Assembly (NCBI GenBank): GCA_021740125.1
Contig: JAIPAJ010000009.1
Span: forward strand, 1-42,752
DNA: 42,752 nucleotides
Origin: Leadbetterella sp.
Lineage (GTDB): Bacteria; Bacteroidota; Bacteroidia; Cytophagales; Spirosomataceae
Reading direction: 5' to 3'
Below, piece after piece: positions 15,513-24,125 of the stretch. Position 1 is the first letter of the stretch. Each line of letters opens with the position of its first letter. The notes beneath the pieces were generated by a model that was given only the letters and a program-made list of their open reading frames with translations, had not been told where the DNA came from and did not search any database. A program made the translations under genes and the position numbers.

Positions 15513-17548
15513 TTTTGTTTATTTGCTAATTCTAAAGCACTTGTTGTAATATAATATTTCAAAAGCATATTGGGTACTTCCCAATCAGGCAAGTTATTTA
15601 CTTTGTAAAATTTCAAATATCGCTCCATAACTTCTCCAAAATGAGCCTCGTGTCCCGTTCTGTATTTTGCAGGAATATCAACGACGTAATCATTCCCTGT
15701 TTTAACTAAACTAATACCTGGGTATTTTGTCTTCAATTTTTCAAATTCTGTATTCAAATCTATCTCAGAAATCTTGGAGTTTTTGATATACAAAGTCGGG
15801 GTATATTTCTCTTCTTCTCCTTGTTTGATTTCAATATTTCCAAGTGAACCTTTCACGACAGAATAGTGTGTATCGCCACCTTTGTCAGTGCTATAATTCC
15901 AAAGTACTTTTACTTTAGAATGGACATTTTTTACTTTGAAATCTATTTCGCCGTTGGCAAATACATTCAGTGTATTGGCATCTTTTAAGTCTTTTTTTAA
16001 GAAGTCGGGGAAAGTTTTAGCCCCAGTTATTTTTCCAAATTCTTCCAAAGTCATTTCTGTCGGCCAACGTTTAGCAGCCAAAATTTTGGCATCTTTTACT
16101 TCCAATGGCGTTTCTGGAAATGCAGCCCAAAGGGCCAAATCTACCAAATGAGTTGTCACATCTACGATGCCCTCACCCTGTTGTTTAGTATCCATAAACC
16201 ATTGTGGGCGTATGAGAGGGCTACCCGAAACATACTTGAAGAAATGGTGAACACTTTCTTTGATAATTGATGGGTCTTCTGGAGTTCCAGGCAATAAATC
16301 TCCAAAAATACCTTTCATCATAGAAAGTTCTCTTTGCAAAGTAGTGGTAATTTCAGACCGCTCAGTCATGATATCGTACAACAGAATGTTCTTTTCTTTG
16401 GCTACTTTGAAGGCAGTTTTGAGTTTTTCGTACCCTTCTGTGTTTATACACATCGGTTTGTCAGCCAAAACATTCATTCCAGCTTCTACTGATTTTAAAA
16501 TGGCATCTGTTTTGGTGGCATTGTTTCCTGCCATCACTACAATATCTCCTTTCTTCTCCGAAATCATTTTCTCGAAATAATCAGAACCCGTGTAGGTATT
16601 AGTCTTCCAAGAAGTTGGAGCATCAATGCGGCTATTATAAGAGTTAATCCTTTGCAAATGTTGGTTCAAATCCTCTCCGGCAGGTGCATAAATTTGCACC
16701 TCGGAATTAAGGCCAGCCAACATAGTTTTCTGTACCAAAGCGGCATGAAAATGTCCAGGATCCAAAGTAATTATTCTCGCAGGTGCTTTCTCAAATTTGG
16801 CGTTTTTAGAATAATCAAGCATTTTGTTTTTACCGATGGCATAAGTTATTCCTCCAAAAATATGTTGCATAAAAAGCGGATCTTCAAAGTCCTTTTCGCT
16901 ATGTCCACCAGCGGTGTAAAATGAGCGACCCCCTTCAAAATCATGATACCAGGCATTGGGATAGTTTTGTGTATGAACATTTGACTTGAAAGTTGTAGAA
17001 TCTAAAACCATCAAAACATTCAATTTGTTGGTCATAGGAGTAAAGAAATACCATTCGTCAGTTCTTTTCCATTCATTAGGAAGCATTTTGGTGGAAGGAT
17101 GCTTTTTATCAGTCACTTTGACTGTTCCGTCTTGGTAGGGTGGGTGCACTTTGAAAGTCGCCCCAAGCATCTGATTGAACCATTTCCAATTTCGCTCTAC
17201 ACCCGACGACGAATGAATACCAACAAATCCACCTCCTGCTCGTATATAACGCTGTAAAGCGGCCTCTTGGTCAGCATCAAAAATATCCTGATTGGCACTT
17301 AGAAATACCAAAGAACTATATTTTTTGAGGTTTTCATCCTTAAACAAACTGGCATCTTCAGAAATATCCGCATTTATGCCTTTTTGTTCGCAATATTCTT
17401 TGACTTTTTTAGCTCCAAATTCTATGGAAGCATGTCTGTATGCCCAAGAAGCGTTTTTTGAAAATATGAGTATTCGTTTTTCAGTACGAGTTTTTTGTGC
17501 AAATGATATTTGAACACACAATAAAGCAATAAGAAATATTCGAAACAT
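15509..17548 (-). CDS. Secreted ThuA - Gfo/Idh/MocA fusion protein
   Basis: 679 residues. Signal peptide 1-18 (ending ISFAQ). Residues about 24-240 form a ThuA-like class-I amidotransferase-like domain ('GGGFVGIHSSS', 'WYHDFEGGRSFYTAGGHSE'). Residues about 255-679 resemble a Gfo/Idh/MocA oxidoreductase with 'AGNNATKTDAILKSVEAG' and 'VLADKP' in place of the usual EKP. The nucleotide-loop position reads 'TLDPGHFHAALVQ' without GxGxxG, so dinucleotide binding may be altered or lost. Each family is associated with carbohydrate use. The downstream SDR overlaps by 4 bases. Periplasmic location follows from the signal peptide; the reaction is unknown. Confidence 0.88.
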   Translation of the reverse strand: MFRIFLIALLCVQISFAQKTRTEKRILIFSKNASWAYRHASIEFGAKKVKEYCEQKGINADISEDASLFKDENLKKYSSLVFLSANQDIFDADQEAALQRYIRAGGGFVGIHSSSGVERNWKWFNQMLGATFKVHPPYQDGTVKVTDKKHPSTKMLPNEWKRTDEWYFFTPMTNKLNVLMVLDSTTFKSNVHTQNYPNAWYHDFEGGRSFYTAGGHSEKDFEDPLFMQHIFGGITYAIGKNKMLDYSKNAKFEKAPARIITLDPGHFHAALVQKTMLAGLNSEVQIYAPAGEDLNQHLQRINSYNSRIDAPTSWKTNTYTGSDYFEKMISEKKGDIVVMAGNNATKTDAILKSVEAGMNVLADKPMCINTEGYEKLKTAFKVAKEKNILLYDIMTERSEITTTLQRELSMMKGIFGDLLPGTPEDPSIIKESVHHFFKYVSGSPLIRPQWFMDTKQQGEGIVDVTTHLVDLALWAAFPETPLEVKDAKILAAKRWPTEMTLEEFGKITGAKTFPDFLKKDLKDANTLNVFANGEIDFKVKNVHSKVKVLWNYSTDKGGDTHYSVVKGSLGNIEIKQGEEEKYTPTLYIKNSKISEIDLNTEFEKLKTKYPGISLVKTGNDYVVDIPAKYRTGHEAHFGEVMERYLKFYKVNNLPDWEVPNMLLKYYITTSALELANKQK

Positions 17549-17568
17549 TTTTATTAAGGTTGTTAATA

Positions 17569-17576
17569 CAAACCTA
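17569..17576 (-). promoter_or_regulatory. -7 element of the ThuA-Gfo/Idh operon
   Basis: Minus-strand TAGGTTTG fits TAnnTTTG, about 20 bases before the ATG at 17548. No standard -33 TTTG. An inverted repeat TTCGAAT...ATTCGAA (17584-17614) covers the -33 area. Confidence 0.45.
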
Positions 17577-17673
17577 TAAAATTTTCGAATGTCTTTTTAG
17601 GTATTTTATTCGAATTGTAATATTATTTTGACGATTTTTAAAAAAAAGAAGAAAAATATCACACAATTGGGGA

Positions 17674-18660
17674 TTAATCTTCTAATATATTCCCCAAAAA
17701 AGTAAATTTTAAAAATAGAGAAATCAAAAAGAAGAGAATGGACCAGTTGAGATATATGTAATAATAATCAGATACATCTTTGATTCCCTGGTCCTTAAAT
17801 ATTGTTTTTTCAAGTAGATTTATACGGTTAAATATTTTTGATAAGGCATCATTGTCTGTTGCTCTAAAAAATTGTCCATCTGCTTTTTCTGCTAACATTT
17901 TTAAAGTTTTCTCATCAATTACTTCCTCTCCTGAGTTTTTTCCAATAGCTATTGTATAAACTCTTATTCCAAAGGTTTTGGCCAATTCTATGGCTATTTC
18001 TGGAGCTATTGCACCCGTCGTATTGTCTCCGTCGCTTATAATAATCGCTATTTTTGATTTACTTGGCACATCACGGAGCTTGTTTATACACGACGACAAT
18101 GCCATACCTATGGCTGTCCCTGAAGTTTTTATAAGGCTGGTATTTAGGCTGTTTAGATATTCTTTTAATAACTCATAATCGGTAGTAAGTGGACTTAAGG
18201 TGGTGGTTTCACCAGCAAATGCTACTAAGGCAATCCTGTCATTTGCTCTGCCTTCTACAAATTCCTTACCTATGTTTTTTGCCGCTTCTAGTCTGTTGGG
18301 TTGTAAATCTTTGGCCAACATCGAATCTGAAATATCAATAGCCAAAGCTATGTCTATACCCTCCGCATACTTTTCTTTGTTTTGATTAACTAGCTGCGGC
18401 CTAGCCAAAGCGAGCACAAAACAAACAATTCCTAAAATATAAAAGAAAGGCACCAAAAATCTTAACCAAACGAATAAGGAAGCTTGAAATGAAAGATTAC
18501 TGATGGAAAGAACAAGACTTTGTTTTTTCTGAGATTTGAACACCCATTTTAGAAAAAATAAAACGGGAATAAGTAAAAATAGCCAGAAAAAATAAGGATT
18601 TGCCCACTCAAATTTTCTTAGAGCAGTTACAGAAAACCAATTAAATGAATACCATATCAT
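17674..18660 (-). CDS. BatA-like von Willebrand factor A membrane protein
   Basis: 328 residues. Two N-terminal membrane helices (about 22-41 and 66-88), a VWA domain (about 100-290) and one C-terminal helix (about 305-325), the BatA layout. The metal-ion site is complete: 'DISDS' (D109, S111, S113), T182 in 'SGTAIG' and D210 in 'IISDGDN'. Bat proteins normally come as batABCDE with a MoxR ATPase; here no batB or MoxR gene is next to it. Instead it overlaps murQ by 4 bases as the last gene of an M20-murQ-VWA operon. A link with wall-sugar recycling is context only. Confidence 0.85.
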   Translation of the reverse strand: MIWYSFNWFSVTALRKFEWANPYFFWLFLLIPVLFFLKWVFKSQKKQSLVLSISNLSFQASLFVWLRFLVPFFYILGIVCFVLALARPQLVNQNKEKYAEGIDIALAIDISDSMLAKDLQPNRLEAAKNIGKEFVEGRANDRIALVAFAGETTTLSPLTTDYELLKEYLNSLNTSLIKTSGTAIGMALSSCINKLRDVPSKSKIAIIISDGDNTTGAIAPEIAIELAKTFGIRVYTIAIGKNSGEEVIDEKTLKMLAEKADGQFFRATDNDALSKIFNRINLLEKTIFKDQGIKDVSDYYYIYLNWSILFFLISLFLKFTFLGNILED

Positions 18661-19493
18661 TGGCTATTGTTTTGATAAAAATCAACAGCTTTTCTTACAC
18701 TTCCGTGTATTTGCAACAATTCTTGAGCAAGAGCATATTCTACTTCAATCTCATTCATGATCATTTTTATGCCCCTTTCAATCAATTTTTCATTGCTAAG
18801 TTGCATATCCACCATTTTGTTCCCACGCACTCTTCCGAGTTTTATCATAATCGAAGTAGAAATCATGTTTAACACCAGCTTTTGAGCAGTTCCAGATTTC
18901 ATCCTTGTAGAACCAGTTACATATTCTGGCCCAACAACTACTTCTACTGGAAATTGTGCTTGTGCCGCAACAGCACTGTTGGCGTTACAAACCACACAAC
19001 CTGTCAAAAGGCCATTTATGTTGGCCGATTTTAATCCTCCTACCACATAAGGCGTTCTTCCTGAGGCAGCTATACCAATTAGGGTATCATTAGCATTGAC
19101 TTCAAAAACCGACAAATCTTTCCACGCTTGTTCGGCATCGTCTTCGGCATTTTCTACCGCTTTTCTGATGGCCGAATCTCCCCCTGCAATAATTCCAACT
19201 ACTAAACCATGTGGAACCCCATAAGTTGGTGGGCATTCAGACGCATCAACTATGCCCAATCTCCCACTTGTGCCAGCTCCGATGTAGAACAAACGACCAC
19301 CTTTTTGCATTCTTTCGACTGCCTTTTCTACCAAAACCTCTATCTGCGGCAATACCTTTTCTATGGCATAGGGTACTGTTTTATCTTCCTCATTTATCCC
19401 TTTTAGGATTTCCAGAACTGTTTTTTTTTCGAGATTATCGTGGTTTGAGGAAGCCTCTGTGGACAATCCAGCAAGATTTAATTTATCGCTCAT
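18657..19493 (-). CDS. murQ: N-acetylmuramic acid 6-phosphate etherase
   Basis: 278 residues, SIS-fold lyase. It cleaves the lactyl ether of MurNAc-6-phosphate to give GlcNAc-6-phosphate and D-lactate (EC 4.2.1.126) in peptidoglycan recycling. Signatures: 'FYIGAGTSGRLGIVDASECPPTYG' region (about 69-92; E86 matches the catalytic Glu position), 'IAGGDSAIRKAVENAEDD' and 'GSTRMKSGTAQKLVLNMI'. It lies 31 bases after the M20 peptidase and overlaps the VWA gene by 4 bases. A dipeptidase next to murQ would suit breakdown of wall peptides. Confidence 0.95.
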   Translation of the reverse strand: MSDKLNLAGLSTEASSNHDNLEKKTVLEILKGINEEDKTVPYAIEKVLPQIEVLVEKAVERMQKGGRLFYIGAGTSGRLGIVDASECPPTYGVPHGLVVGIIAGGDSAIRKAVENAEDDAEQAWKDLSVFEVNANDTLIGIAASGRTPYVVGGLKSANINGLLTGCVVCNANSAVAAQAQFPVEVVVGPEYVTGSTRMKSGTAQKLVLNMISTSIMIKLGRVRGNKMVDMQLSNEKLIERGIKMIMNEIEVEYALAQELLQIHGSVRKAVDFYQNNSQ

Positions 19494-19524
19494 AATTTAA
19501 TTTATAGACTATGAAATACAACTT

Positions 19525-20904
19525 CTATTTACTCAACTCCCGGAAGTATTTATAAAACAAAGGTATAGTTTCTATGCCTTTCATGAAATTAAAAATGCCG
19601 TAATGCTCATTTGGAGAATGTAAGGCGTCAGAATCCAAACCAAATCCAAAAAGTATGGATTTTAGTCCCAGTTCTTGTTCAAAAAGTGCCACGATTGGAA
19701 TACTTCCACCGCCTCTTGTTGGCACAGGTTTCTTGCCAAAACTTTCCTCCAAAGCCATAAATGCTGCCTTGTATCCAATTGAATCTGTTGGCGTAACATA
19801 AGGCTGGCCTCCGTGGTGTTTTTTTACCGAAACCTTAACTGTAGGAGGAGCTATGGCTTTGAAATGAGTCATAAACAAATCGGAAATTTCTTCCCAGGCT
19901 TGGTCAGGCACCAATCGCATCGAAATTTTGGCAAAAGCTTTTGAAGGCAAAACCGTTTTTGAGCCTTCACCCGTATAGCCACCCCAAATTCCGTTGACAT
20001 CCAATGTTGGTCTTATGGCAGCTCTTTCTCTGGTGGTATAGCCCTTTTCGCCAGTTACTTCCGCTATGTTGAGGTCTTTTTTGTATTCTTCCAAATTAAA
20101 AGGAGCGGCCTCGAGCTCGTCTCTTTCCACTTGACTTAGTTCAACCACTTTATCATAAAACCCCGATACCGTGATTTTGCCATCGGCATCGTGCATGGAG
20201 GCTATCATTTGCGACAAAACATTGATGGGATTGGCCACTGCACCGCCATAAACGCCCGAATGCAGGTCACGGTTGGCAGCCTCCACTTCTACTTCCATGT
20301 AAGCCAAGCCTCTTAAGCCAGTTTCTACAGAAGGAATGTCGTTGCCGATGATAGAAGTATCGGATATAAGAATAATATCGGCTTTGAGTTTTTCTTTGTT
20401 GTTTTTCACAAAGGTTCCTAGATTTTCAGAACCTACCTCTTCCTCGCCCTCAAACATCACTTTTACGTTACAAGTGAGTTCGTTGTGCAAAATCATGGCT
20501 TCGATGGCCTTTACGTGCATATAAATCTGGCCTTTGTCGTCACAAGCACCACGAGCGAAAATAGCCCCTTGTGGGTGACTTGGCGTAATGATAACCGTTG
20601 GTTCAAAAGGTGGACTGTTCCAAAGCTCCACTGGATCGGCAGGTTGCACATCATAGTGGCCATAGACCAAAATTGTAGGCAAACTTGGGTCAATAATCTT
20701 CTCAGCAAAAACTATCGGATGGCCATCTGTTGGGCATACTTCAGCCTTATCCAGACCTGTTTCTAGTAATTTGTCTTTTACCCATTCGGCAGCAGCAATC
20801 ATATCTGGAATGTGCTTGGAGTCGGCACTGACCGAAGGAATTCTTAAAAAATCGAAGAGTTCGTCTAAATATCGTTGTTTGTTTGAAGCTATATAATCTT
20901 TCAT
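19525..20904 (-). CDS. M20 family dipeptidase, cytoplasmic
   Basis: 459 residues, no signal peptide. Zinc ligands and catalytic residues: 'YGHYDVQPAD' (H83, D85), 'GACDDKGQI' (bridging D122/D123), 'EGEEEVGSEN' (catalytic Glu E154, ligand E155), 'SDTS' (D182) and a late His in 'PNEHYG'. The long dimerisation insert matches the carnosinase/DUG1-like nonspecific dipeptidase branch. It hydrolyses small peptides. First gene of the operon with murQ and the VWA protein. Substrate specificity is inferred from family. Confidence 0.92.
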   Translation of the reverse strand: MKDYIASNKQRYLDELFDFLRIPSVSADSKHIPDMIAAAEWVKDKLLETGLDKAEVCPTDGHPIVFAEKIIDPSLPTILVYGHYDVQPADPVELWNSPPFEPTVIITPSHPQGAIFARGACDDKGQIYMHVKAIEAMILHNELTCNVKVMFEGEEEVGSENLGTFVKNNKEKLKADIILISDTSIIGNDIPSVETGLRGLAYMEVEVEAANRDLHSGVYGGAVANPINVLSQMIASMHDADGKITVSGFYDKVVELSQVERDELEAAPFNLEEYKKDLNIAEVTGEKGYTTRERAAIRPTLDVNGIWGGYTGEGSKTVLPSKAFAKISMRLVPDQAWEEISDLFMTHFKAIAPPTVKVSVKKHHGGQPYVTPTDSIGYKAAFMALEESFGKKPVPTRGGGSIPIVALFEQELGLKSILFGFGLDSDALHSPNEHYGIFNFMKGIETIPLFYKYFRELSK

Positions 20905-20935
20905 CGAGGCATTTTATAATAATACCAAAATTAGG

Positions 20936-20943
20936 CTATTTTT
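20936..20943 (-). promoter_or_regulatory. -7 element upstream of the M20-murQ operon
   Basis: Minus-strand TAATTTTG fits TAnnTTTG about 32 bases before the ATG at 20904; the -33 position lacks a clear TTTG. Confidence 0.4.
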
Positions 20944-20992
20944 CTGGAGGAAAAAAATAGAGGTGACCTTTCAATCTTTCAACTTAATTTCC

Positions 20993-23401
20993 TCAATACA
21001 ACTCAGGATACTTAGCAGGATTTACCTCTGACATGATTTGGTAGGCAGCATCGAAAATGGTCTCTACACTGGGTTTAGAGAAATAGTCGCCGTCGGTACC
21101 GTAGGCAGGGCGGTGGGCTTGTGCACTAATGCAAACGGGTTTGGAGTCGAGGAAATGGTAGGCTCCGTGTTCGTCAAGGACTTGCTGCATCATGTAGGCT
21201 GTGCCTCCACCTGGCATATCTTCATCCGCAAATATCACGCGGTTGGTCTTTTTTATAGACTTGAGAATCATTTTGGTGATGTCAAATGGCAATAGAGATT
21301 GAACATCAATCACTTCAGCACTTATACCCACTTTGCGAAGATCTTCGGCAGCTTCCACCACTATGCGGCACATAGAGCCATAAGTCACTATCGTTATGTC
21401 GTTACCTTCCTTCAGTATTTCGGGCACGCCCAACGGCTCGCATATTTCATGCAGATTATCGGGCAGTTTTTCTTTAAGTCTATAACCATTCAGACTTTCT
21501 ATTACCAATGCTGGATCATCCCCTTTGAGCAGTGTATTATAAAAACCAGCGGCTTTTACAAAGTCCCTTGGCACTAAAATGTGCATACCTCTCAATGCGT
21601 GAATCATTACTGCCATCGGCGAGCCTGAATGCCAAATGCCTTCCAAACGGTGTCCACGTGTACGAACAATTACTGGAGCCATTTGCTTGCCGAAAGTTCG
21701 GTAACGTAGTGATGCCAAGTCGTCGGTAAGTGTTGGCAATGCATAATAGATATAATCGAAATATTGAATCTCAACAATAGGCCTCAAACCACGCATGGCG
21801 GCACCAATTCCTTGGCCAATGATGGTGGTTTCTCTGATTCCAGTATCGGTAATTCTTAGTTCTCCATATTTTTCTTGTAGTCCAGCAAATCCTTGGTTTA
21901 CATCCCCAATTTTTCCGATATCTTCTCCCAAAGCAAAAACTAAAGGATTTTTAGAAAAAACATAATCAAAAAATCTGTTTACAATCTCTCTACCATCCAC
22001 CATTGGGCTTTTGTCGGAGTAAACGGCCTTTATCGGTTTTACTTTGAGTGGCGAGGTATCAAACTCAGAATATAAATGACTGCTGTATCTATGGGTATTT
22101 TTGGCCTGTAAATTCTCTATAAGTTTCCCGATTTCCTTTCTTATCTTTTCTCCAGAAACTATCCTTGAAAGCAATTTCAAGGTTTTGAGTCCATCTTTTT
22201 TCTGTGGATTAGCGTTGCTATCAAACTGTTTCTTTAACTCAACTACTTCCGCATCGGCCTTACTACTTTCTACAGCCTCTAACAATAATGCTGAAACAAG
22301 CGTATTGTCGGCACTGATGGCCTCTTTACAAGCATCCCAAGCTTTTTTACGAGCATCTTTGGCTACATCCTCGGCTTTTTTCTCAATGGCTTTCAGCTCT
22401 GCTTCGTCTGCTATGCTGTTTTTGAGAATCCAATCTCTGAAAATCGAATTGCAATCATATTCTAATTCCCAATCCAGCCTTTCTTTTGATTTATATCTTT
22501 CGTGCGAACCCGAGGCCGAATGCCCTTGAGGCTGAGTAACTTCTACTACATGAACTAAAACGGGCGTGTGCTCATCACGAGCGATTCTAGCGGCTTTTTG
22601 GTAGGCTTTTATCAATGCTGGATAATCCCAACCCTTTACTTTTATGATTTCTATACCGTTACCATTCGTTTTTTCAAATCCAGCCAAAGCTTCTGAAATA
22701 CTTCCTTTGGTGGTCTGATACTCAATAGGCACTGATATTCCGAAGCCATCGTCCCAAACAGAAATAACTAACGGAATCTGTAAAACGCCAGCAGCATTGA
22801 TAGTCTCAAAAAACATTCCCTGTGAAGTGGATGCATCTCCTATGGTTGCAAAACAAACCTCATTTCCTCCATTAGAAAAAGTCTTGAATTTCTTTAGATA
22901 TGGGTTTTTGCGAAACAACTTTGAGGCATACGCAATTCCTAAGCTACGAGGCATTTGACCCGCAGTAGAAGAAACATCTACAGCTCCATTGAACATTTCG
23001 GTTTGGTCTAACCAATGTCCTTTATCGTCTAGCCAATGGTTTCCATAATGGGCGTTCATAGACCTCCCTGCAGTAAAAATATCATGATGGATATCTGCGT
23101 GTGCATACAGTTGTGCAAAAAACTGTTGCCATGTAAGCCCACCTGTAGCAGCTACAAGGGTTTGATCGCGATAATATCCAGATCTGAAATCCCCCTTCCT
23201 AAAAACTTTGGATAATGCAATTTGTGCAAGTTCTTTTCCATCGCCAAAAATGCCAAATTTTGCACGACCCATGAATACGTCTTTTCGCCCCAATAAGCTC
23301 ACTGCCCTACTCTCACAAACCAATTGATAATCAGCCAAAACCTCTGTTTTTGATAGAATTACTTCATTTGATGTATAAAAACCAGTAAGCAGTTCACTCA
23401 T
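20993..23401 (-). CDS. Fused alpha/beta E1 component of branched-chain 2-oxoacid dehydrogenase
   Basis: 802 residues. The alpha half (about 20-400) has the TPP motif region 'GDASTSQGMFFETINAAG' and 'GHSASGSHERY', where the phosphorylation-loop equivalent lies. The beta half (about 455-800) has 'ALGEDIGKIGDVNQGF', 'ITDTGIRE', 'VEIQYFDY' and 'GMHILVPRD'. In most bacteria these are separate bkdA1/bkdA2 genes; the fused form is common in Bacteroidota. It decarboxylates 2-oxoisovalerate and related acids with TPP, supplying branched acyl-CoA for iso-fatty acids. No E2 or E3 adjacent. Specificity for branched-chain acids rather than pyruvate is inferred. Confidence 0.9.
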   Translation of the reverse strand: MSELLTGFYTSNEVILSKTEVLADYQLVCESRAVSLLGRKDVFMGRAKFGIFGDGKELAQIALSKVFRKGDFRSGYYRDQTLVAATGGLTWQQFFAQLYAHADIHHDIFTAGRSMNAHYGNHWLDDKGHWLDQTEMFNGAVDVSSTAGQMPRSLGIAYASKLFRKNPYLKKFKTFSNGGNEVCFATIGDASTSQGMFFETINAAGVLQIPLVISVWDDGFGISVPIEYQTTKGSISEALAGFEKTNGNGIEIIKVKGWDYPALIKAYQKAARIARDEHTPVLVHVVEVTQPQGHSASGSHERYKSKERLDWELEYDCNSIFRDWILKNSIADEAELKAIEKKAEDVAKDARKKAWDACKEAISADNTLVSALLLEAVESSKADAEVVELKKQFDSNANPQKKDGLKTLKLLSRIVSGEKIRKEIGKLIENLQAKNTHRYSSHLYSEFDTSPLKVKPIKAVYSDKSPMVDGREIVNRFFDYVFSKNPLVFALGEDIGKIGDVNQGFAGLQEKYGELRITDTGIRETTIIGQGIGAAMRGLRPIVEIQYFDYIYYALPTLTDDLASLRYRTFGKQMAPVIVRTRGHRLEGIWHSGSPMAVMIHALRGMHILVPRDFVKAAGFYNTLLKGDDPALVIESLNGYRLKEKLPDNLHEICEPLGVPEILKEGNDITIVTYGSMCRIVVEAAEDLRKVGISAEVIDVQSLLPFDITKMILKSIKKTNRVIFADEDMPGGGTAYMMQQVLDEHGAYHFLDSKPVCISAQAHRPAYGTDGDYFSKPSVETIFDAAYQIMSEVNPAKYPELY

Positions 23402-23548
23402 GATTTAATCAGTATTCAGATTGAAAAATGTAATAATTCGTAAATTCAAGGAATGAATTCGAAATGAATATACAAATCTTTATGTAAAGTTAATTCATAT
23501 TTTAATACCAATCACTATTTGCGAATCGAAAATTGGATTGTTAATACA

Positions 23549-23579
23549 TTGTTAAAAGTTTTTAATATATCTATTGTTG
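23549..23579 (+). promoter_or_regulatory. Candidate promoter of the DUF1573 gene
   Basis: TTG at 23549-23551, 20-nt spacer and TATTGTTG at 23572-23579, one mismatch from TAnnTTTG. An alternative -7 is TTACTTTG at 23584. The leader would be about 55 nt. Confidence 0.4.
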
Positions 23580-23639
23580 GTATTTACTTTGTATAAGTTT
23601 TAAGCAAGAATCAATTTTAAACATTTAATATTCAGTAAC

Positions 23640-24029
23640 ATGAAAAAATTATTTTTCACTCTAGTAAGTGTTCTTTTGTTTGCAGCGGCTACCAACGCTC
23701 AAGGAGTTTTGAAGTTCAATAAAGAGACACACGATTTCGGAAAACTAACGGAAGGTCCATTGGCTACTTACTCATTTGAAGTAACTAATACAGGAACTGC
23801 TCCAGTGGCAATCACTAACGCTCAGGCTTCTTGTGGATGTACAACTCCAGAGTGGTCAAAAGAACCAATTATGCCAGGTGCTAAAAGTGTAATCAAAGTG
23901 GGTTTCAACACTTCGGGCCGTCCTGGTGCATTTACAAAAACTATCACTGTAATAAGTAATGCTGAAAATGGTACGGTTATATTGACAATCAAAGGTAACG
24001 TAACGCCGAAAGCGACTGGAGGAAAATAA
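23640..24029 (+). CDS. DUF1573 domain secreted protein
   Basis: 129 residues: Sec signal (MKKLFFTLVSVLLFAAATNAQ) and a single Ig-like DUF1573 domain with 'FNKETHDFGKL.EGP', 'EVTNTGTAPVAITNAQASCGCTTPEW' (C65 and C67) and 'ISNAENGTVILTIKGNV'. These are abundant periplasmic or surface proteins in Bacteroidota, with function unknown. The gene stands alone, with a strong terminator, which suggests a highly expressed monocistronic transcript. Confidence 0.92.
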   Translation: MKKLFFTLVSVLLFAAATNAQGVLKFNKETHDFGKLTEGPLATYSFEVTNTGTAPVAITNAQASCGCTTPEWSKEPIMPGAKSVIKVGFNTSGRPGAFTKTITVISNAENGTVILTIKGNVTPKATGGK

Positions 24030-24051
24030 ATTTCTTCATTCAGATATTTAG

Positions 24052-24083
24052 AGCCATCCAAAATAATTGGATGGCTTTTTTTG
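24052..24083 (+). terminator. Intrinsic terminator of the DUF1573 gene
   Basis: Perfect 10-bp stem AGCCATCCAA / TTGGATGGCT with a 5-nt loop, followed by seven T residues and a G. Confidence 0.92.
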
Positions 24084-24125
24084 TATTTAAGCTTAAAAGA
24101 TTATTTTTCGAAAAAATATATTGAG

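Noticed and set aside
22101-22529. 142-residue plus-strand ORF antisense to the E1 dehydrogenase
   Set aside because: Ser/Ala/Phe-rich mirror of a charged coding region; typical antisense shadow.
24081-24125. Earlier start for the ATP-grasp gene
   Set aside because: It begins within the T tract of the DUF1573 terminator; the ATG at 24126 starts the typical first beta strand.
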